A stretch of DNA of 64,000 bases from Pararhizobium capsulatum DSM 1112 (GTDB lineage Bacteria; Pseudomonadota; Alphaproteobacteria; Rhizobiales; Rhizobiaceae): positions 1,199,001 through 1,263,000 of the forward strand of contig NZ_JAUSVF010000001.1 of assembly GCF_030814475.1 (NCBI RefSeq). Reading direction: 5' to 3'. A model generated the notes under the pieces. That model searched no databases and was not told the origin of the DNA. It saw only the letters and a program-made list of their open reading frames with translations. Below are positions 1 to 7,381 of this stretch, in pieces (positions within the stretch are counted from its first letter, which is position 1; the number at the start of each line of letters is the position of its first letter). The translations under genes and the position numbers were made by a program.

Positions 1-284
1 TCTTGATCAAAACGCCAATCGGCATGATCTCTTTTCAACCCGACATCCTCCCATATCTCGAGCGAACCAAATATCTCTGTTTCTGGCCAACGAGGATCGG
101 GTTCCTGACTTTGACGCCAAGTCAGATGAACCTTGGCTACACGGCCATCGGCCAGCAAATAAAGTGCATCGTCTCGGTCAAACCTGCGGGCAATGAGCGT
201 CGCATTGATCTGAAACAACGGATGACCTGGACCGACTTCCCGAACCAGCTCTGCTTCCCAAGCCAGCAGATGGGTCTCATCCAT
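1..284 (-). CDS. Hypothetical protein, partial (3' end beyond left edge)
   Basis: An open frame on the minus strand begins with ATG at 284-282, preceded by an AAGGG ribosome-binding sequence about 8 bases upstream, and runs off the left edge with no stop. The visible 94 residues begin MDETHLLAWEAEL and include VHLTWRQSQEPDPRWPETE and FGSLEIWED. It is acidic and Trp-rich with no signal peptide or membrane segment. I recognise the style of small cytoplasmic hypothetical proteins, some of which are immunity-like, but cannot assign a family. The overlapping plus-strand open frame at 3-491 has no protein-like features and is treated as a shadow. Confidence 0.6.
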   Translation of the reverse strand, partial: MDETHLLAWEAELVREVGPGHPLFQINATLIARRFDRDDALYLLADGRVAKVHLTWRQSQEPDPRWPETEIFGSLEIWEDVGLKRDHADWRFDQ

Positions 285-615
285 CGTGGCCCTTACGTGC
301 TCCCAAGGCTCAAGCCATTTCAAGAAATCACCCCTGTCAATATGCACTCTACAGCAAAACAGCTAACTCACTTTGATGGGGATGTGAATGACCGCAATTT
401 GGCGCTAAGCCGTCATCGGCGGACGCGCGCGTCCATTCCATCACGATGGGGCCACCAAGCGCCCAACCGCCCAGCTATTAGACCGTTCTGAGTCTACGCC
501 ACCTTGAGGCCCGGATTGTTAAACCGACGCGGACGATTGCCGGGCCGCCCCTACGCGGCAAAATCGGGCAATGGCCTTGAAGCGGCTGAGCCCAGAGGGG
601 GGTATTTCCTAGCGC
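285..615. other. Intergenic stretch, nothing recognised
   Basis: No convincing gene, repeat or strong hairpin was seen. It separates two minus-strand genes and presumably carries the promoter of the leftmost one. Confidence 0.4.
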
Positions 616-957
616 CTAGTCTCTGAGGGCAAAGTTGTCAAAACTATCGGCGGAAGGCAGAAGACCCGAGAGCGTTAGATCGTGTAAAAACCGGCTGTAC
701 GGAAGAGCGAGAAGCACTTGTGGAGCTATTTCTATAATCGCCGCGCGTTCACATTCCGGGTCGGTAGTGCGCGTTCTCAGGCACATGGCTGTCGTGCTGT
801 CGACCAACCGGTAGCCATGGCCGCCGCCAATAAGCGCGACGCCCTCGCTCATTGCGAAGGAGACGCTGGGGACCACCACCACGCGAAGGCCTCCAAGCCA
901 AATCCCCATGATCGCCAAAAACAGTATAGCCGTGAGCGTTTGCAGTAACAGGCGCAT
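616..957 (-). CDS. Small membrane-anchored hypothetical protein
   Basis: The protein of 113 residues starts MRLLLQTLTAILFLAIMGIW, a hydrophobic segment typical of a signal anchor or signal peptide, followed by a polar domain with two cysteines (AMCLRTRT and DPECERAA). The start at 957 was chosen because GAGG lies about 9 bases upstream; a longer start at 993 lacks one. Probably inner-membrane anchored with a periplasmic domain. No family recognised. A two-Cys periplasmic domain could form a disulfide, but that is inference. Confidence 0.5.
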   Translation of the reverse strand: MRLLLQTLTAILFLAIMGIWLGGLRVVVVPSVSFAMSEGVALIGGGHGYRLVDSTTAMCLRTRTTDPECERAAIIEIAPQVLLALPYSRFLHDLTLSGLLPSADSFDNFALRD

Positions 958-1176
958 TGTGTCTACCTCGGATGACGCACCCATGGTTTGCACAATTCAA
1001 GGTGGAGGTGAAGATCGAACTGGGACTCACCGCACATGATGGTAAACAATATGTAGAACCGACCCGCACGGTACTTTTCGCAAGAGCATCTGGGGCGGCC
1101 TTTGGGCCCTAAGCAGTCTAAGTCACATAACTGATGTCAGGTGATAACAGCCAGCAAATCTCTTCTTCAAAGCGGC

Positions 1177-1206
1177 TTGACGAACCCATAACCCGTGAGC
1201 TATTAA
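1177..1206 (+). promoter_or_regulatory. Candidate promoter of the arsR-type operon
   Basis: TTGACG at 1177-1182 and TATTAA at 1201-1206, 18 bases apart, resemble -35 and -10 elements. The left arm of the inverted repeat at 1186-1232 lies between them, so repressor binding would block polymerase. Seen by eye only; no transcription start is known. Confidence 0.4.
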
Positions 1207-1232
1207 TTTAACCAATAGCTCACGGGTTATGG
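1186..1232. promoter_or_regulatory. Perfect 19-bp inverted repeat, likely ArsR operator
   Basis: Left arm CCATAACCCGTGAGCTATT (1186-1204) and right arm AATAGCTCACGGGTTATGG (1214-1232) are exact reverse complements separated by 9 bases. The repeat overlaps the candidate -10 element and ends 7 bases before the ATG of the ArsR-family gene. ArsR-type repressors bind such dyads and repress their own promoter, so autoregulation is the natural reading. In RNA the right arm would also pair with any transcript starting upstream of 1186. Confidence 0.65.
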
Positions 1233-1239
1233 ATTGCCA

Positions 1240-1575
1240 ATGCCAGATATCGCCATCCCAAATCGGGACATGATTTTTAAGACGCTTGCCGACCCAACGC
1301 GGCGCGCCATTTTCGAAGGGTTATGCCGCAAGGGTGATCAGACTGTCGCAGTCCTGACGGCTCGGGCGGGAATTTCCCAGCCGGGAGTATCGAAGCATCT
1401 GGCCGTCCTCAAGCAGGCTGGCTTGGTGAGCGACCGCCACCACGGTCGCCAAACCCACTACAGCGCGCAGCTCGGTGCCCTCGCTCCGTTGATCGACTGG
1501 ACAAACCAGATGAGAACATTCTGGGAGGGCCGGTTCGACGACCTCGAAGACTTGCTGGACAGGATGGATCAATGA
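1240..1575 (+). CDS. ArsR-family winged-helix transcriptional regulator
   Basis: A 111-residue protein with the ArsR fold. The opening IFKTLADPTRRAIFEGL is the family's alpha-1/2 signature, and GISQPGVSKHLAVLKQAGLV (about residues 42-61) is the helix-turn-helix. No metal-binding ELCVC motif is present, so it belongs to the non-metal ArsR group usually paired with AHSA1/SRPBCC proteins. The ATG at 1240 is preferred over an in-frame TTG at 1234. Its end overlaps the next gene by 4 bases (ATGA), indicating translational coupling. The 19-bp dyad directly upstream suggests autorepression. Confidence 0.9.
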   Translation: MPDIAIPNRDMIFKTLADPTRRAIFEGLCRKGDQTVAVLTARAGISQPGVSKHLAVLKQAGLVSDRHHGRQTHYSAQLGALAPLIDWTNQMRTFWEGRFDDLEDLLDRMDQ

Positions 1576-2003
1576 GCGAAACATCGACTGCAACACGCAC
1601 CGTGATCGTCGAGCGCGAGATCGCGCATCCACCAGAGAAAATCTGGCGGGCGCTCACCCAGCCTCATCTGATCTCGGAGTGGCTGATGAAAAATGACTTC
1701 AGCCCTGTCGTCGGTCACCGGTTCAACCTTCGCGGCGAGTGGGGTGGCGTTCTGGATTGCGAGGTGCTCGTTGTCGAGCCGCAAACAACGCTCTCCTATA
1801 CCTGGAACTTCAAGCATGACGATCCGGCCTTCGACCTGAATAGCGTCGTGACGTTTTCGCTCTCGCCCACGACGACGGGCACTCGGCTGCGTATGGAACA
1901 GGCTGGATTCCGGCCGGATCAGCGGCAGGCATATGGTGGCGCAAAGGCAGGCTGGCCCGAGCACCTTGCAAAGCTGGAACAGGTTTTAACCGGGACAGAA
2001 TGA
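1572..2003 (+). CDS. SRPBCC/AHSA1-domain protein
   Basis: A 143-residue single-domain protein of the START/Bet v1 (AHSA1, activator of Hsp90 ATPase homologue) type. It has the usual EREIAHPPEKIWRALTQP opening, LISEWLMKNDF, TLSYTWNF and a C-terminal WPEHLAKLEQVL helix. Members bind small hydrophobic ligands in a helix-grip pocket; the ligand is unknown. It overlaps the ArsR-type regulator by ATGA, the conserved pairing for this family, so the two are one operon and the ArsR protein probably senses or controls the same stress. Confidence 0.88.
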   Translation: MSETSTATRTVIVEREIAHPPEKIWRALTQPHLISEWLMKNDFSPVVGHRFNLRGEWGGVLDCEVLVVEPQTTLSYTWNFKHDDPAFDLNSVVTFSLSPTTTGTRLRMEQAGFRPDQRQAYGGAKAGWPEHLAKLEQVLTGTE

Positions 2004-2061
2004 CGGGGCAGACTGAAAGTCTCTCCCGCCCATTCAGCCGTGACAAGTAAAGGAGTTGCAC

Positions 2062-2274
2062 ATGCGTTCGAATGCGTGGATTCGCTGGGTTCATCGATGG
2101 CTGTCGATTGTCTTCACGATGGCCGTCATTGCAAACTTTGTTGCCATGGGGCTCGGAGAGCCTCCGCCGTGGATCGTAGATGCGCCGCTACCACCACTTT
2201 TTGTGCTGATGTTTACCGGCCTGTACATGTTCGCCGTCCACTACGCCATCCGGTGGCGCGGATTGAAAGCATAG
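2062..2274 (+). CDS. Small two-helix membrane protein
   Basis: A 70-residue protein with a basic N terminus, a membrane segment (LSIVFTMAVIANFVAMGL, about residues 14-31) and a second one (PLFVLMFTGLYMFAVHYAI, about 44-62). ATG at 2062 is preceded by AGGAG 6 bases upstream, which decides the start. It lies 58 bases after the AHSA1 gene on the same strand and is likely its third operon member. It resembles small rhizobial inner-membrane proteins of unknown role. Confidence 0.7.
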   Translation: MRSNAWIRWVHRWLSIVFTMAVIANFVAMGLGEPPPWIVDAPLPPLFVLMFTGLYMFAVHYAIRWRGLKA

Positions 2275-2314
2275 TCACGCGGGATGTTTCCCTCCATTAG
2301 CAGCGAGAGATTCG

Positions 2315-2956
2315 ATGGAATTCGCAGTCCGTACCATGATCACCTCGATTGAAGATTATTTTACCAAGGGATGCGGGCGCTGCGAGCGCTTTGCCGGACC
2401 GGACTGTTCGACGCGGCAATGGGCACAAGGGCTGAACGACCTGCGCCAGATTTGCCGCGATGCGCGGCTGGTCGAGACAATAAAATGGGGGCATCCATGT
2501 TACATGCATCGAGACCGCAACATCGTCATCTTCGGTGCTTTTCGCGACAGTTTCCGCTTAACGTTCTTCAATCCGGCATTGATGAAGGACCCTCACGGCG
2601 TCCTTGAGAGACAAGGCCCGAACACACGCCATCCCGATATGATCCGTTTCGTGGACAACGCTCAGGTCGCACCGATGAAGGCCGTCATCTCGGCTTACCT
2701 GAGGGAGGCGATGGATTATGCGGAGGCTGGGATCAGGCCACCAAAGGATGTGAGTGAAATCGAGCTGCCCGATGAGCTGGTTGACGCCCTGGACTCCGAC
2801 CCTGAACTTGCAGAAGCCTTCCGGAGCCTGACGCCAGGGCGGCAGAAAAGCTATGTTATCAATCTCAGTTCTACCAAGAAGCCCGAAACGCGGATATTAC
2901 GCATCGCAAAATTTCGACCGCATATCGTCGCCGGAAAAGGTGCCTTGGAACGGTAG
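2315..2956 (+). CDS. YdeI/OmpD-associated family protein with DUF1801-type domain
   Basis: A 213-residue cytoplasmic protein. The first half carries the DUF1801 (YdhG) fold, with QWAQGLNDLRQI, ETIKWGHPCY and VIFGAFRDSFRLTFF. The C-terminal part carries the YdeI signature (ELPDELVDALDSDPELAEAFRSL and the basic GRQKSYVINLSSTKKPETR helix). Functions proposed for the family, including bacteriocin protection, are poorly established. The start at 2315 has a weak GAGAG nearby; an in-frame ATG at 2336 is possible. It follows the ArsR/AHSA1 group on the same strand. Confidence 0.85.
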   Translation: MEFAVRTMITSIEDYFTKGCGRCERFAGPDCSTRQWAQGLNDLRQICRDARLVETIKWGHPCYMHRDRNIVIFGAFRDSFRLTFFNPALMKDPHGVLERQGPNTRHPDMIRFVDNAQVAPMKAVISAYLREAMDYAEAGIRPPKDVSEIELPDELVDALDSDPELAEAFRSLTPGRQKSYVINLSSTKKPETRILRIAKFRPHIVAGKGALER

Positions 2957-3122
2957 TCGACATTTCCATGAGAGATTCTGGCGCAAACATGCCTCGCAAG
3001 TCCACTGATTGCGCGTAAATAATTACCACCACGGCACTGGCGGCGGGCACCGGCCCGACGTCAGACATTTCACTGCACCGAGGCACGTTCCAACATTTTT
3101 CTAATAATTCATCACACCCAAG

Positions 3123-3163
3123 AGTTCGGCCGGGACCGGGGGATTAACCGTCCCGGCCGAACT
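3123..3163. terminator. Stem-loop with 14-bp perfect arms
   Basis: AGTTCGGCCGGGAC (3123-3136) pairs with GTCCCGGCCGAACT (3150-3163) across a 13-base loop. It sits between the YdeI-like gene (plus) and the truncated alkylsulfatase frame (minus), a convergent position fitting a terminator, though only TTT follows on the plus side. It may have been the terminator of the original alkylsulfatase gene. Confidence 0.5.
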
Positions 3164-3197
3164 TTGCAGACGAGGTTGGAGGCCGGCCACGAGGCTT

Positions 3198-3375
3198 TTA
3201 AGGGGTGACGATGTTGAACCAGAACTCGAAGTTATCGAGCATTGAGACAAGTTGGGTAAGCTTTCCAGCATCTCCGGTAATCTTGACCTTCCCGTCTGAC
3301 ACCGCGGCGTCGAGCTTGGTCTCACCGAGCACGATGCTGTTCAGCGTATCGCGCGAGAGCGCAATCGGGCTGCTG
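3198..3375 (-). pseudogene. C-terminal remnant of an alkylsulfatase (metallo-beta-lactamase type)
   Basis: Reading leftward, the minus strand encodes PIALSRDTLNSIVLGE, then KLDAAVSDGKVKITGDAGKL and finally LDNFEFWFNIVTP before TAA. This is the characteristic SCP2-like C-terminal tail of linear alkylsulfatases of the SdsA1/YjcS group, whose proteins usually end in DFWFNIVTP. Only about 57 residues remain. The catalytic beta-lactamase domain is absent and homology stops where the neighbouring methyltransferase ends, so this is a truncated fragment left by a rearrangement. Confidence 0.75.
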
Positions 3376-3376
3376 G

Positions 3377-4114
3377 TTAATAATCGGCAAGGCGAAAGAC
3401 TGAGACGTGAGAACGTGACTCAGACGTGAATGGCGTTCCCGTCCAGTCAGCGTGCCGACACTCGAGTTCGAATCCTGCAAGTTGACCCATTAGGTCTAGT
3501 TCTGCTGGCCAAATGTAGCGGTGAGGAGACCGGAAAACCTGTGCCTGCTTGGTGTCGTCAAATCGGAAATGGTGCGAAATGACCTGCTGAAGCACCACAT
3601 CGTAGGTGTCGAGGCCAATATAGCCAGGTTCCGAATGCCAGACCACTGCTTGTTCGCCCGGTGTCAACTTGCGAAGCTCGGGCACCCATAGCTCCACAAC
3701 GAAACGACCGCCAGATCGAAGATGGAGCGCTGCGTTACAAAAGCAGCGGACTTGCTCCGCTTGAGTCAGCAAGTTCGAAATTGTGTTGTATACAAGATAG
3801 ACTAGCGAAAAGCTTCCGGGAACGACGGTCTTAGCCATGTCACCAAGTGTGACAGGGATGTTTTCTTCGCCGGCTTTTGTACGCATTTGAGCAATCATGG
3901 CGGGAGATTTTTCGATCCCGACGACGGAAATTCCCCGCTCTCTGAGCGGAACAGCCACCCGGCCAGTTCCGATGGCGAATTCGAGAACCGGCCCACCTTC
4001 CGCAAGTTCAACAAGTCGATCAACTGTGGGTCCCAACACGCTCGTCGAAAACATTCCGATGCCGGGCGTATCGTAAGACCTAGCTGTTTCGTCATCCCAT
4101 ATGTCACCATCCAT
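3377..4114 (-). CDS. Class I SAM-dependent methyltransferase
   Basis: A 245-residue cytoplasmic enzyme with the Rossmann motif VLEFAIGTGRVAVPL (motif I), GISVVGIEKSPAMIAQM (motif II, acidic ribose-binding Glu) and the conserved LVYLVYNTISNLLTQAEQV block. The substrate cannot be told. The start MDGDIWDDETARSYDTPG at 4114 matches how relatives begin; the frame stays open to 4216. The gene's own stop (3377-3379) lies at the junction with the alkylsulfatase remnant, so the real C terminus could have been altered by that rearrangement. Its base composition is less GC-rich than the downstream operons. Confidence 0.8.
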   Translation of the reverse strand: MDGDIWDDETARSYDTPGIGMFSTSVLGPTVDRLVELAEGGPVLEFAIGTGRVAVPLRERGISVVGIEKSPAMIAQMRTKAGEENIPVTLGDMAKTVVPGSFSLVYLVYNTISNLLTQAEQVRCFCNAALHLRSGGRFVVELWVPELRKLTPGEQAVVWHSEPGYIGLDTYDVVLQQVISHHFRFDDTKQAQVFRSPHRYIWPAELDLMGQLAGFELECRHADWTGTPFTSESRSHVSVFRLADY

Positions 4115-4440
4115 GGTATTGGACGTTACAGCACGAACTTCCTGGTTGTCGAGGTCGGGCGAGACAGGTGGCTCTCGGAGTGGTGCCCGACCTTCCAGAT
4201 CGCCTATATTATCCAAGCCGTCGAAGTCCCTCGCCAGCCTTCGCGGCGTTCGTCACTGCTTTCCGGTATCGACCGGGAATGCGTTAGGTCGCACACTACA
4301 ACGTCTCCTACTGGCGCTTTTGGACCATGACGCCTTCCCGGCGGCCCGTTGCGGTCGTGAGGGCGCTGCCTGTCTGCGCGCGTTGCTAAACCCCTTCAGG
4401 TTGCTACGGTGCGACTCACCGATTTTGCGTGGGGTAACGT
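4115..4440. other. Intergenic stretch, nothing recognised
   Basis: Divergent space between the methyltransferase and the Imm50-like gene. Short out-of-frame openings exist on both strands but none has protein-like composition. It presumably holds both promoters. Confidence 0.4.
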
Positions 4441-4875
4441 ATGATTTACGGAGATGTGCCGGGAGGAGATGAGCTGTTGGCATGGTTCGGAGAGGTCCCA
4501 ACTTTCCACGATGCCGAGATTATCAGCCTGTGTCTCAGCAGAACCGGAGCTAGCGAACTGAAGGTACACGGCTGGATCATGACCGACGGAGTCGATCCGA
4601 ATGGGTATATTGTGCTCGACAAGCACGCTGTCGTGACTTTCAGGTTTGAAGAAGTTATGGACCTTCAACTAGATGGTTTTAGCGGCCAGAACGTCCTCGC
4701 AGGCCTTACCCTTCAACGTGCAACGGACCGAGGCCGATTCGGCTACTACGCGATGCCAGAGGATGCCGACGACATCGAGATTGAACTCCTACCTTGTTAC
4801 GGCTTGGACGGCTTCATCAGGGCAAAAACGGTCGCGATATCATTCGTTCCAGGACGACCGGCTAAAGCGAGATGA
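4441..4875 (+). CDS. Small acidic protein, Imm50-like (possible orphan immunity protein)
   Basis: A 144-residue acidic protein beginning MIYGDVPGGDELLAWFGEVP. The TFHDAEIISLCL segment and the later alternating beta-type sequence with FRFEEVMDLQLDGF resemble the Imm50 immunity family, in which FHDAE follows a short N-terminal helix. No signal peptide or membrane segment, so cytoplasmic. No polymorphic toxin is next to it. It lies in a series of small unrelated genes (4441-6422), typical of orphan immunity arrays. Assignment is by motif resemblance only. Confidence 0.6.
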   Translation: MIYGDVPGGDELLAWFGEVPTFHDAEIISLCLSRTGASELKVHGWIMTDGVDPNGYIVLDKHAVVTFRFEEVMDLQLDGFSGQNVLAGLTLQRATDRGRFGYYAMPEDADDIEIELLPCYGLDGFIRAKTVAISFVPGRPAKAR

Positions 4876-4957
4876 CGATCATGTGGCTTTGGTTGGATCA
4901 GTTTTACGTCCGCTTATGGGCCAAAAGCAGTCATTGCCGTATCGCCTCGCGACCGAA

Positions 4958-5470
4958 TTAAGTTGGGGATCGCACGAGCTCTCGCAGATGCGTAACAGAC
5001 TTCGCGGGAAATTCTCCTTCGCCCCATAGCTTCGCATAGCCCATGAGACCATGCTCATCCATGACGCGGTCGGCAGCCTCAAGGACAGCAGCTCCAAAAG
5101 CTACAATCTCACACATTTCGTCGACTAACACCTTTCCAGCCTCAATTGGCTTGTCGGACCAGAGTTCGTCGAACTCGATTATGCGAATTCTGATACTTTC
5201 GCCGACTTTGTCGATAACCCATCGATACTCCCCAGGCTCTTCCCAGAAATGCGCCTCCAATTGAGTTTCCCCGGACATGACAAGACATGCTGCATCGACA
5301 AGCTCTTTGAGAGCATCCCCCAAGTAGGAGGCCGTAATCGTGACAGAGGAAAACGCAATGGCCACATCGCATGACGCCCATCCGATTGTGTTGGCTCTAA
5401 GCTGGAAATTGATGTGTACGACGGGTACCTGCGGTAATATCGAATCTGCCATTGGAATTTGGTACACCAT
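4958..5470 (-). CDS. Hypothetical cytoplasmic protein
   Basis: About 170 residues, soluble and acidic. Features are an N-terminal beta-rich part (VVHINFQLRANTIGWASCDVAIAF), an amphipathic helix YLGDALKELVDAACLVMSG, the aromatic strand FWEEPGEYRWVIDKV, and a C-terminal helix around AAVLEAADRVMDEHG. The EEPGEYRW segment recalls small immunity-type proteins, but I cannot name a family. The start is uncertain: ATG at 5470 is used, ATG at 5452 and TTG at 5488 are alternatives, and none has a strong ribosome-binding site. It converges on the Imm50-like gene. Confidence 0.55.
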   Translation of the reverse strand: MVYQIPMADSILPQVPVVHINFQLRANTIGWASCDVAIAFSSVTITASYLGDALKELVDAACLVMSGETQLEAHFWEEPGEYRWVIDKVGESIRIRIIEFDELWSDKPIEAGKVLVDEMCEIVAFGAAVLEAADRVMDEHGLMGYAKLWGEGEFPAKSVTHLRELVRSPT

Positions 5471-5569
5471 GAGGGTGTGCGACGACAAACAAGGTTTACA
5501 GGATGGGCAGGTTTTAGGCCCTCAGCGGACTTGCTCTTATGACGACGAAATGTCAGGTGGGTGTCTCAA

Positions 5570-5962
5570 ATGAATTGGAAAATCTTACGCTGCGCATTCG
5601 TATTCGCGGCGTTAACATCCGCAAACGGTGCTGAAATGACAAGTGAATTTGCCAAGAATGAAGAAGTTCGGCTGGATTTGCGGAAACAGGGTGACGACGG
5701 CAGAACACCAAGACTACTCCAGCACTACGCTTATTTTCCAAGCGCTGACGCAGAAAAGGCTTACGCCGATTTTTTGATATCGAAAGCCTATCAAATTGAG
5801 CGCGAAAGCGGTGATAGCCCTGGGGATAATCCTTGGGGAGTGATCTTCACGAAGGTTCAGGCACCCATCGACATCGATGATGAAACGGCCAATCTTGGAT
5901 TGAAGGCAAATAGCCTCGGCGGTGAATATGATGGCTGGGAGACAGACCTTATCCGCAAGTGA
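5570..5962 (+). CDS. RraB-domain protein with N-terminal signal-like segment
   Basis: A 130-residue protein. After a hydrophobic N terminus (MNWKILRCAFVFAALTSANG, signal-like), residues about 35-95 match the RraB (regulator of ribonuclease activity B) fold: LDLRKQGDDGRTPRLLQHYA, FPSADAEKAYADFLISKAYQIE and NPWGVIFTKV. RraB inhibits RNase E in E. coli, but this superfamily fold is also used by uncharacterised and immunity-type proteins. An exported version could not act on RNase E. ATG at 5570 is preferred to GTG at 5561. It sits in the small-gene array. Confidence 0.65.
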   Translation: MNWKILRCAFVFAALTSANGAEMTSEFAKNEEVRLDLRKQGDDGRTPRLLQHYAYFPSADAEKAYADFLISKAYQIERESGDSPGDNPWGVIFTKVQAPIDIDDETANLGLKANSLGGEYDGWETDLIRK

Positions 5963-6000
5963 CTGCCGTTTTTGGCGCGAAGCTGCCGATCGCTTGACGC
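5960..6000 (+). repeat. Dispersed intergenic repeat, copy 1
   Basis: The block TGACTGC, a short spacer, then GGCGCGAAGCTGCCGATCGC and TTGACGC recurs at 16954-16968 joined to 18546-18572. There it is split by an insertion sequence. The 27-base core (5974-6000) differs from the other copy at two positions. The function is unknown. Confidence 0.5.
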
Positions 6001-6020
6001 CTTCCGGCCCATTGCAGATG

Positions 6021-6422
6021 TTAATTTCGCACTGCGGCGGCGGACCAGAAGTCCTCAACCCTTTGCCACCAGATTGCCGTCTCTGGCAGAAGCCATTTGC
6101 GGAATTGTTCAGGAACTGTCTGATCATGAAGAGCCGGGTTCTGAAGGTCTTCAAGCAGTCCTATGGTGGCGGCAGTTCTGGCTTCTTCATCGCCGTGAAT
6201 GTGCCACTTCTCCACTAATTCGAATATCTCCTCGAACCCGTCGGTGTCGCCGTTCTTGAGCCGATCGATTAGATACGATGCTAGTTCGCCTAACACCGCG
6301 TACGGAAGTGTTTGATGGGTTTCTATGCCAGCAAATGACAAAGCTACGGATTTCTCGCGGAAGTCGGGAACGATGCGCCAAAGCGGAGCGAACATTTCAC
6401 TGATGCTAAGCGGTGCGGTCAT
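6021..6422 (-). CDS. Hypothetical helical protein
   Basis: A 133-residue soluble acidic protein starting MTAPLSISEMFAPLWRIVPD. The ATG at 6422 is chosen because AGGATGAG lies upstream. It looks all-helical: LGELASYLIDRLKNGDTDGFEEIFELVEKW, then EARTAATIGLLEDLQNPAL, ending PETAIWWQRVEDFWSAAAV. The LLEDLQN...WWxxVEDFW ending is common to a group of small uncharacterised proteins found beside toxin-immunity loci. It is the last of the small-gene array before the integrase. Confidence 0.65.
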   Translation of the reverse strand: MTAPLSISEMFAPLWRIVPDFREKSVALSFAGIETHQTLPYAVLGELASYLIDRLKNGDTDGFEEIFELVEKWHIHGDEEARTAATIGLLEDLQNPALHDQTVPEQFRKWLLPETAIWWQRVEDFWSAAAVRN

Positions 6423-6491
6423 ATTGGTCTCATCCTGAACGAAACAGTACGGTAGCAGCCAGAGCCTGATGGCTGCAATTGGCGCATGGGT

Positions 6492-6515
6492 GACCACCGG
6501 CGTTCGCCGGTGGTC
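6492..6515. terminator. Compact hairpin between minus-strand genes
   Basis: GACCACCGGCG (6492-6502) is the exact reverse complement of CGCCGGTGGTC (6505-6515), leaving a tight turn. It lies downstream of the integrase stop on the minus strand, next to the 8-bp repeat array. It could terminate integrase transcription, though no T-run follows. Confidence 0.4.
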
Positions 6516-6576
6516 AGGATGTCAGGATGTCAGGATGTCAGGATGTCAGGATGTCAGGATGTCAGGATGTCAGGAT
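6513..6576. repeat. Eight tandem copies of an 8-bp unit (GTCAGGAT)
   Basis: Eight perfect consecutive GTCAGGAT units fill 64 bases and end one base before the stop codon of the integrase (6578-6580, minus strand). The first unit overlaps the right arm of the preceding hairpin. With no spacers it is not CRISPR. Such arrays vary in copy number by slipped replication; a role as recombinase binding sites is speculative. Confidence 0.9.
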
Positions 6577-6577
6577 T

Positions 6578-7198
6578 CTATAATTCAATCTGCTCAGCAA
6601 TCCTTAGGGCGTCATCCACTTCGACGCCAAGGTATCGGACGGTGCTTTCAAGTTTTGCGTGACCCAGCAGAATCTGGACGGCACGAAGGTTTCCAGTCTT
6701 CTTGTAAATCTGCGCAGCCTTGGTTCTCCTCATGGAGTGGGTTCCGTAGGCGCTGCTTTCCAACCCGATAGAGGCGACCCATCGATGCACAATCCGGGCA
6801 TATTGCCTTGTCGACAAATGCCCCGTTGTTTTTCGGCGGCTCGGGAACAGATAGCTGCCCCCATTCCTTCGTATGAATGGAAGCCACGCAACGATTGCGG
6901 TCTTCGTTTGTTCAGTGACCTCAAACTGCACAGGCCGCTTCGTTTTTTTCTGGATAATGGTCGCGCGATCTCGCATCGAACTACCAGACCAAAGGTCCTC
7001 AATCCTTAGTCTGACGAGGTCGCATGCACGGAGCTTGCTGTCGATGGCGAGGTTGAAGAGTGCCAACTCCCGGATCGCTCCGCTCATCTCAAGGCGAACG
7101 CGGATGGACCACACGTTCTTGGGCTGAAGTGGGCGCTTCTGGCCGACCAGAATGCCTTTGTTCCACGGATATCGAGTACGAAAAATGGCGGTGTCCAT
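6578..7198 (-). CDS. Short tyrosine recombinase / integrase
   Basis: A 206-residue tyrosine recombinase made almost only of the catalytic domain. All expected active-site residues can be seen: Arg57 in SKLRACDLVRL, a Lys near 85 (IQKKTKRP), His154 and Arg157 (THSMRRTKAAQ), His180 (LLGHAKLESTVRYLG) and the nucleophile Tyr189. The ATG at 7198 has GGAG about 9 bases upstream. The SAM-like core-binding domain is greatly reduced, as in the widespread short integrase-like proteins of rhizobia. It marks the right end of the small-gene accessory array. Confidence 0.85.
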   Translation of the reverse strand: MDTAIFRTRYPWNKGILVGQKRPLQPKNVWSIRVRLEMSGAIRELALFNLAIDSKLRACDLVRLRIEDLWSGSSMRDRATIIQKKTKRPVQFEVTEQTKTAIVAWLPFIRRNGGSYLFPSRRKTTGHLSTRQYARIVHRWVASIGLESSAYGTHSMRRTKAAQIYKKTGNLRAVQILLGHAKLESTVRYLGVEVDDALRIAEQIEL

Positions 7199-7381
7199 GG
7201 CCAAGTCTCCGCCACACCTCCCACCTCGTCGCCCGTGATGGGCAGTCCAAAACTATCATAGTTCGTCACCTGTCAGGCCCATTTCAGTCATGGGCCGAAC
7301 CGTCGCGGATAGGGTCGTCGACGTAGGTCGTCCAGCGCCGCGCTTGAGTGCATCAGTGTCGGATCAAAGCGAAGCGCCGGA

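Noticed and set aside
3..491. 162-residue plus-strand frame at the left edge
   Set aside because: The minus strand of the same stretch encodes a more protein-like sequence with its own ribosome-binding site; the plus frame has random-looking composition.
6513..6576. CRISPR array
   Set aside because: Units are 8 bases and directly adjoining, with no spacers and no cas genes.
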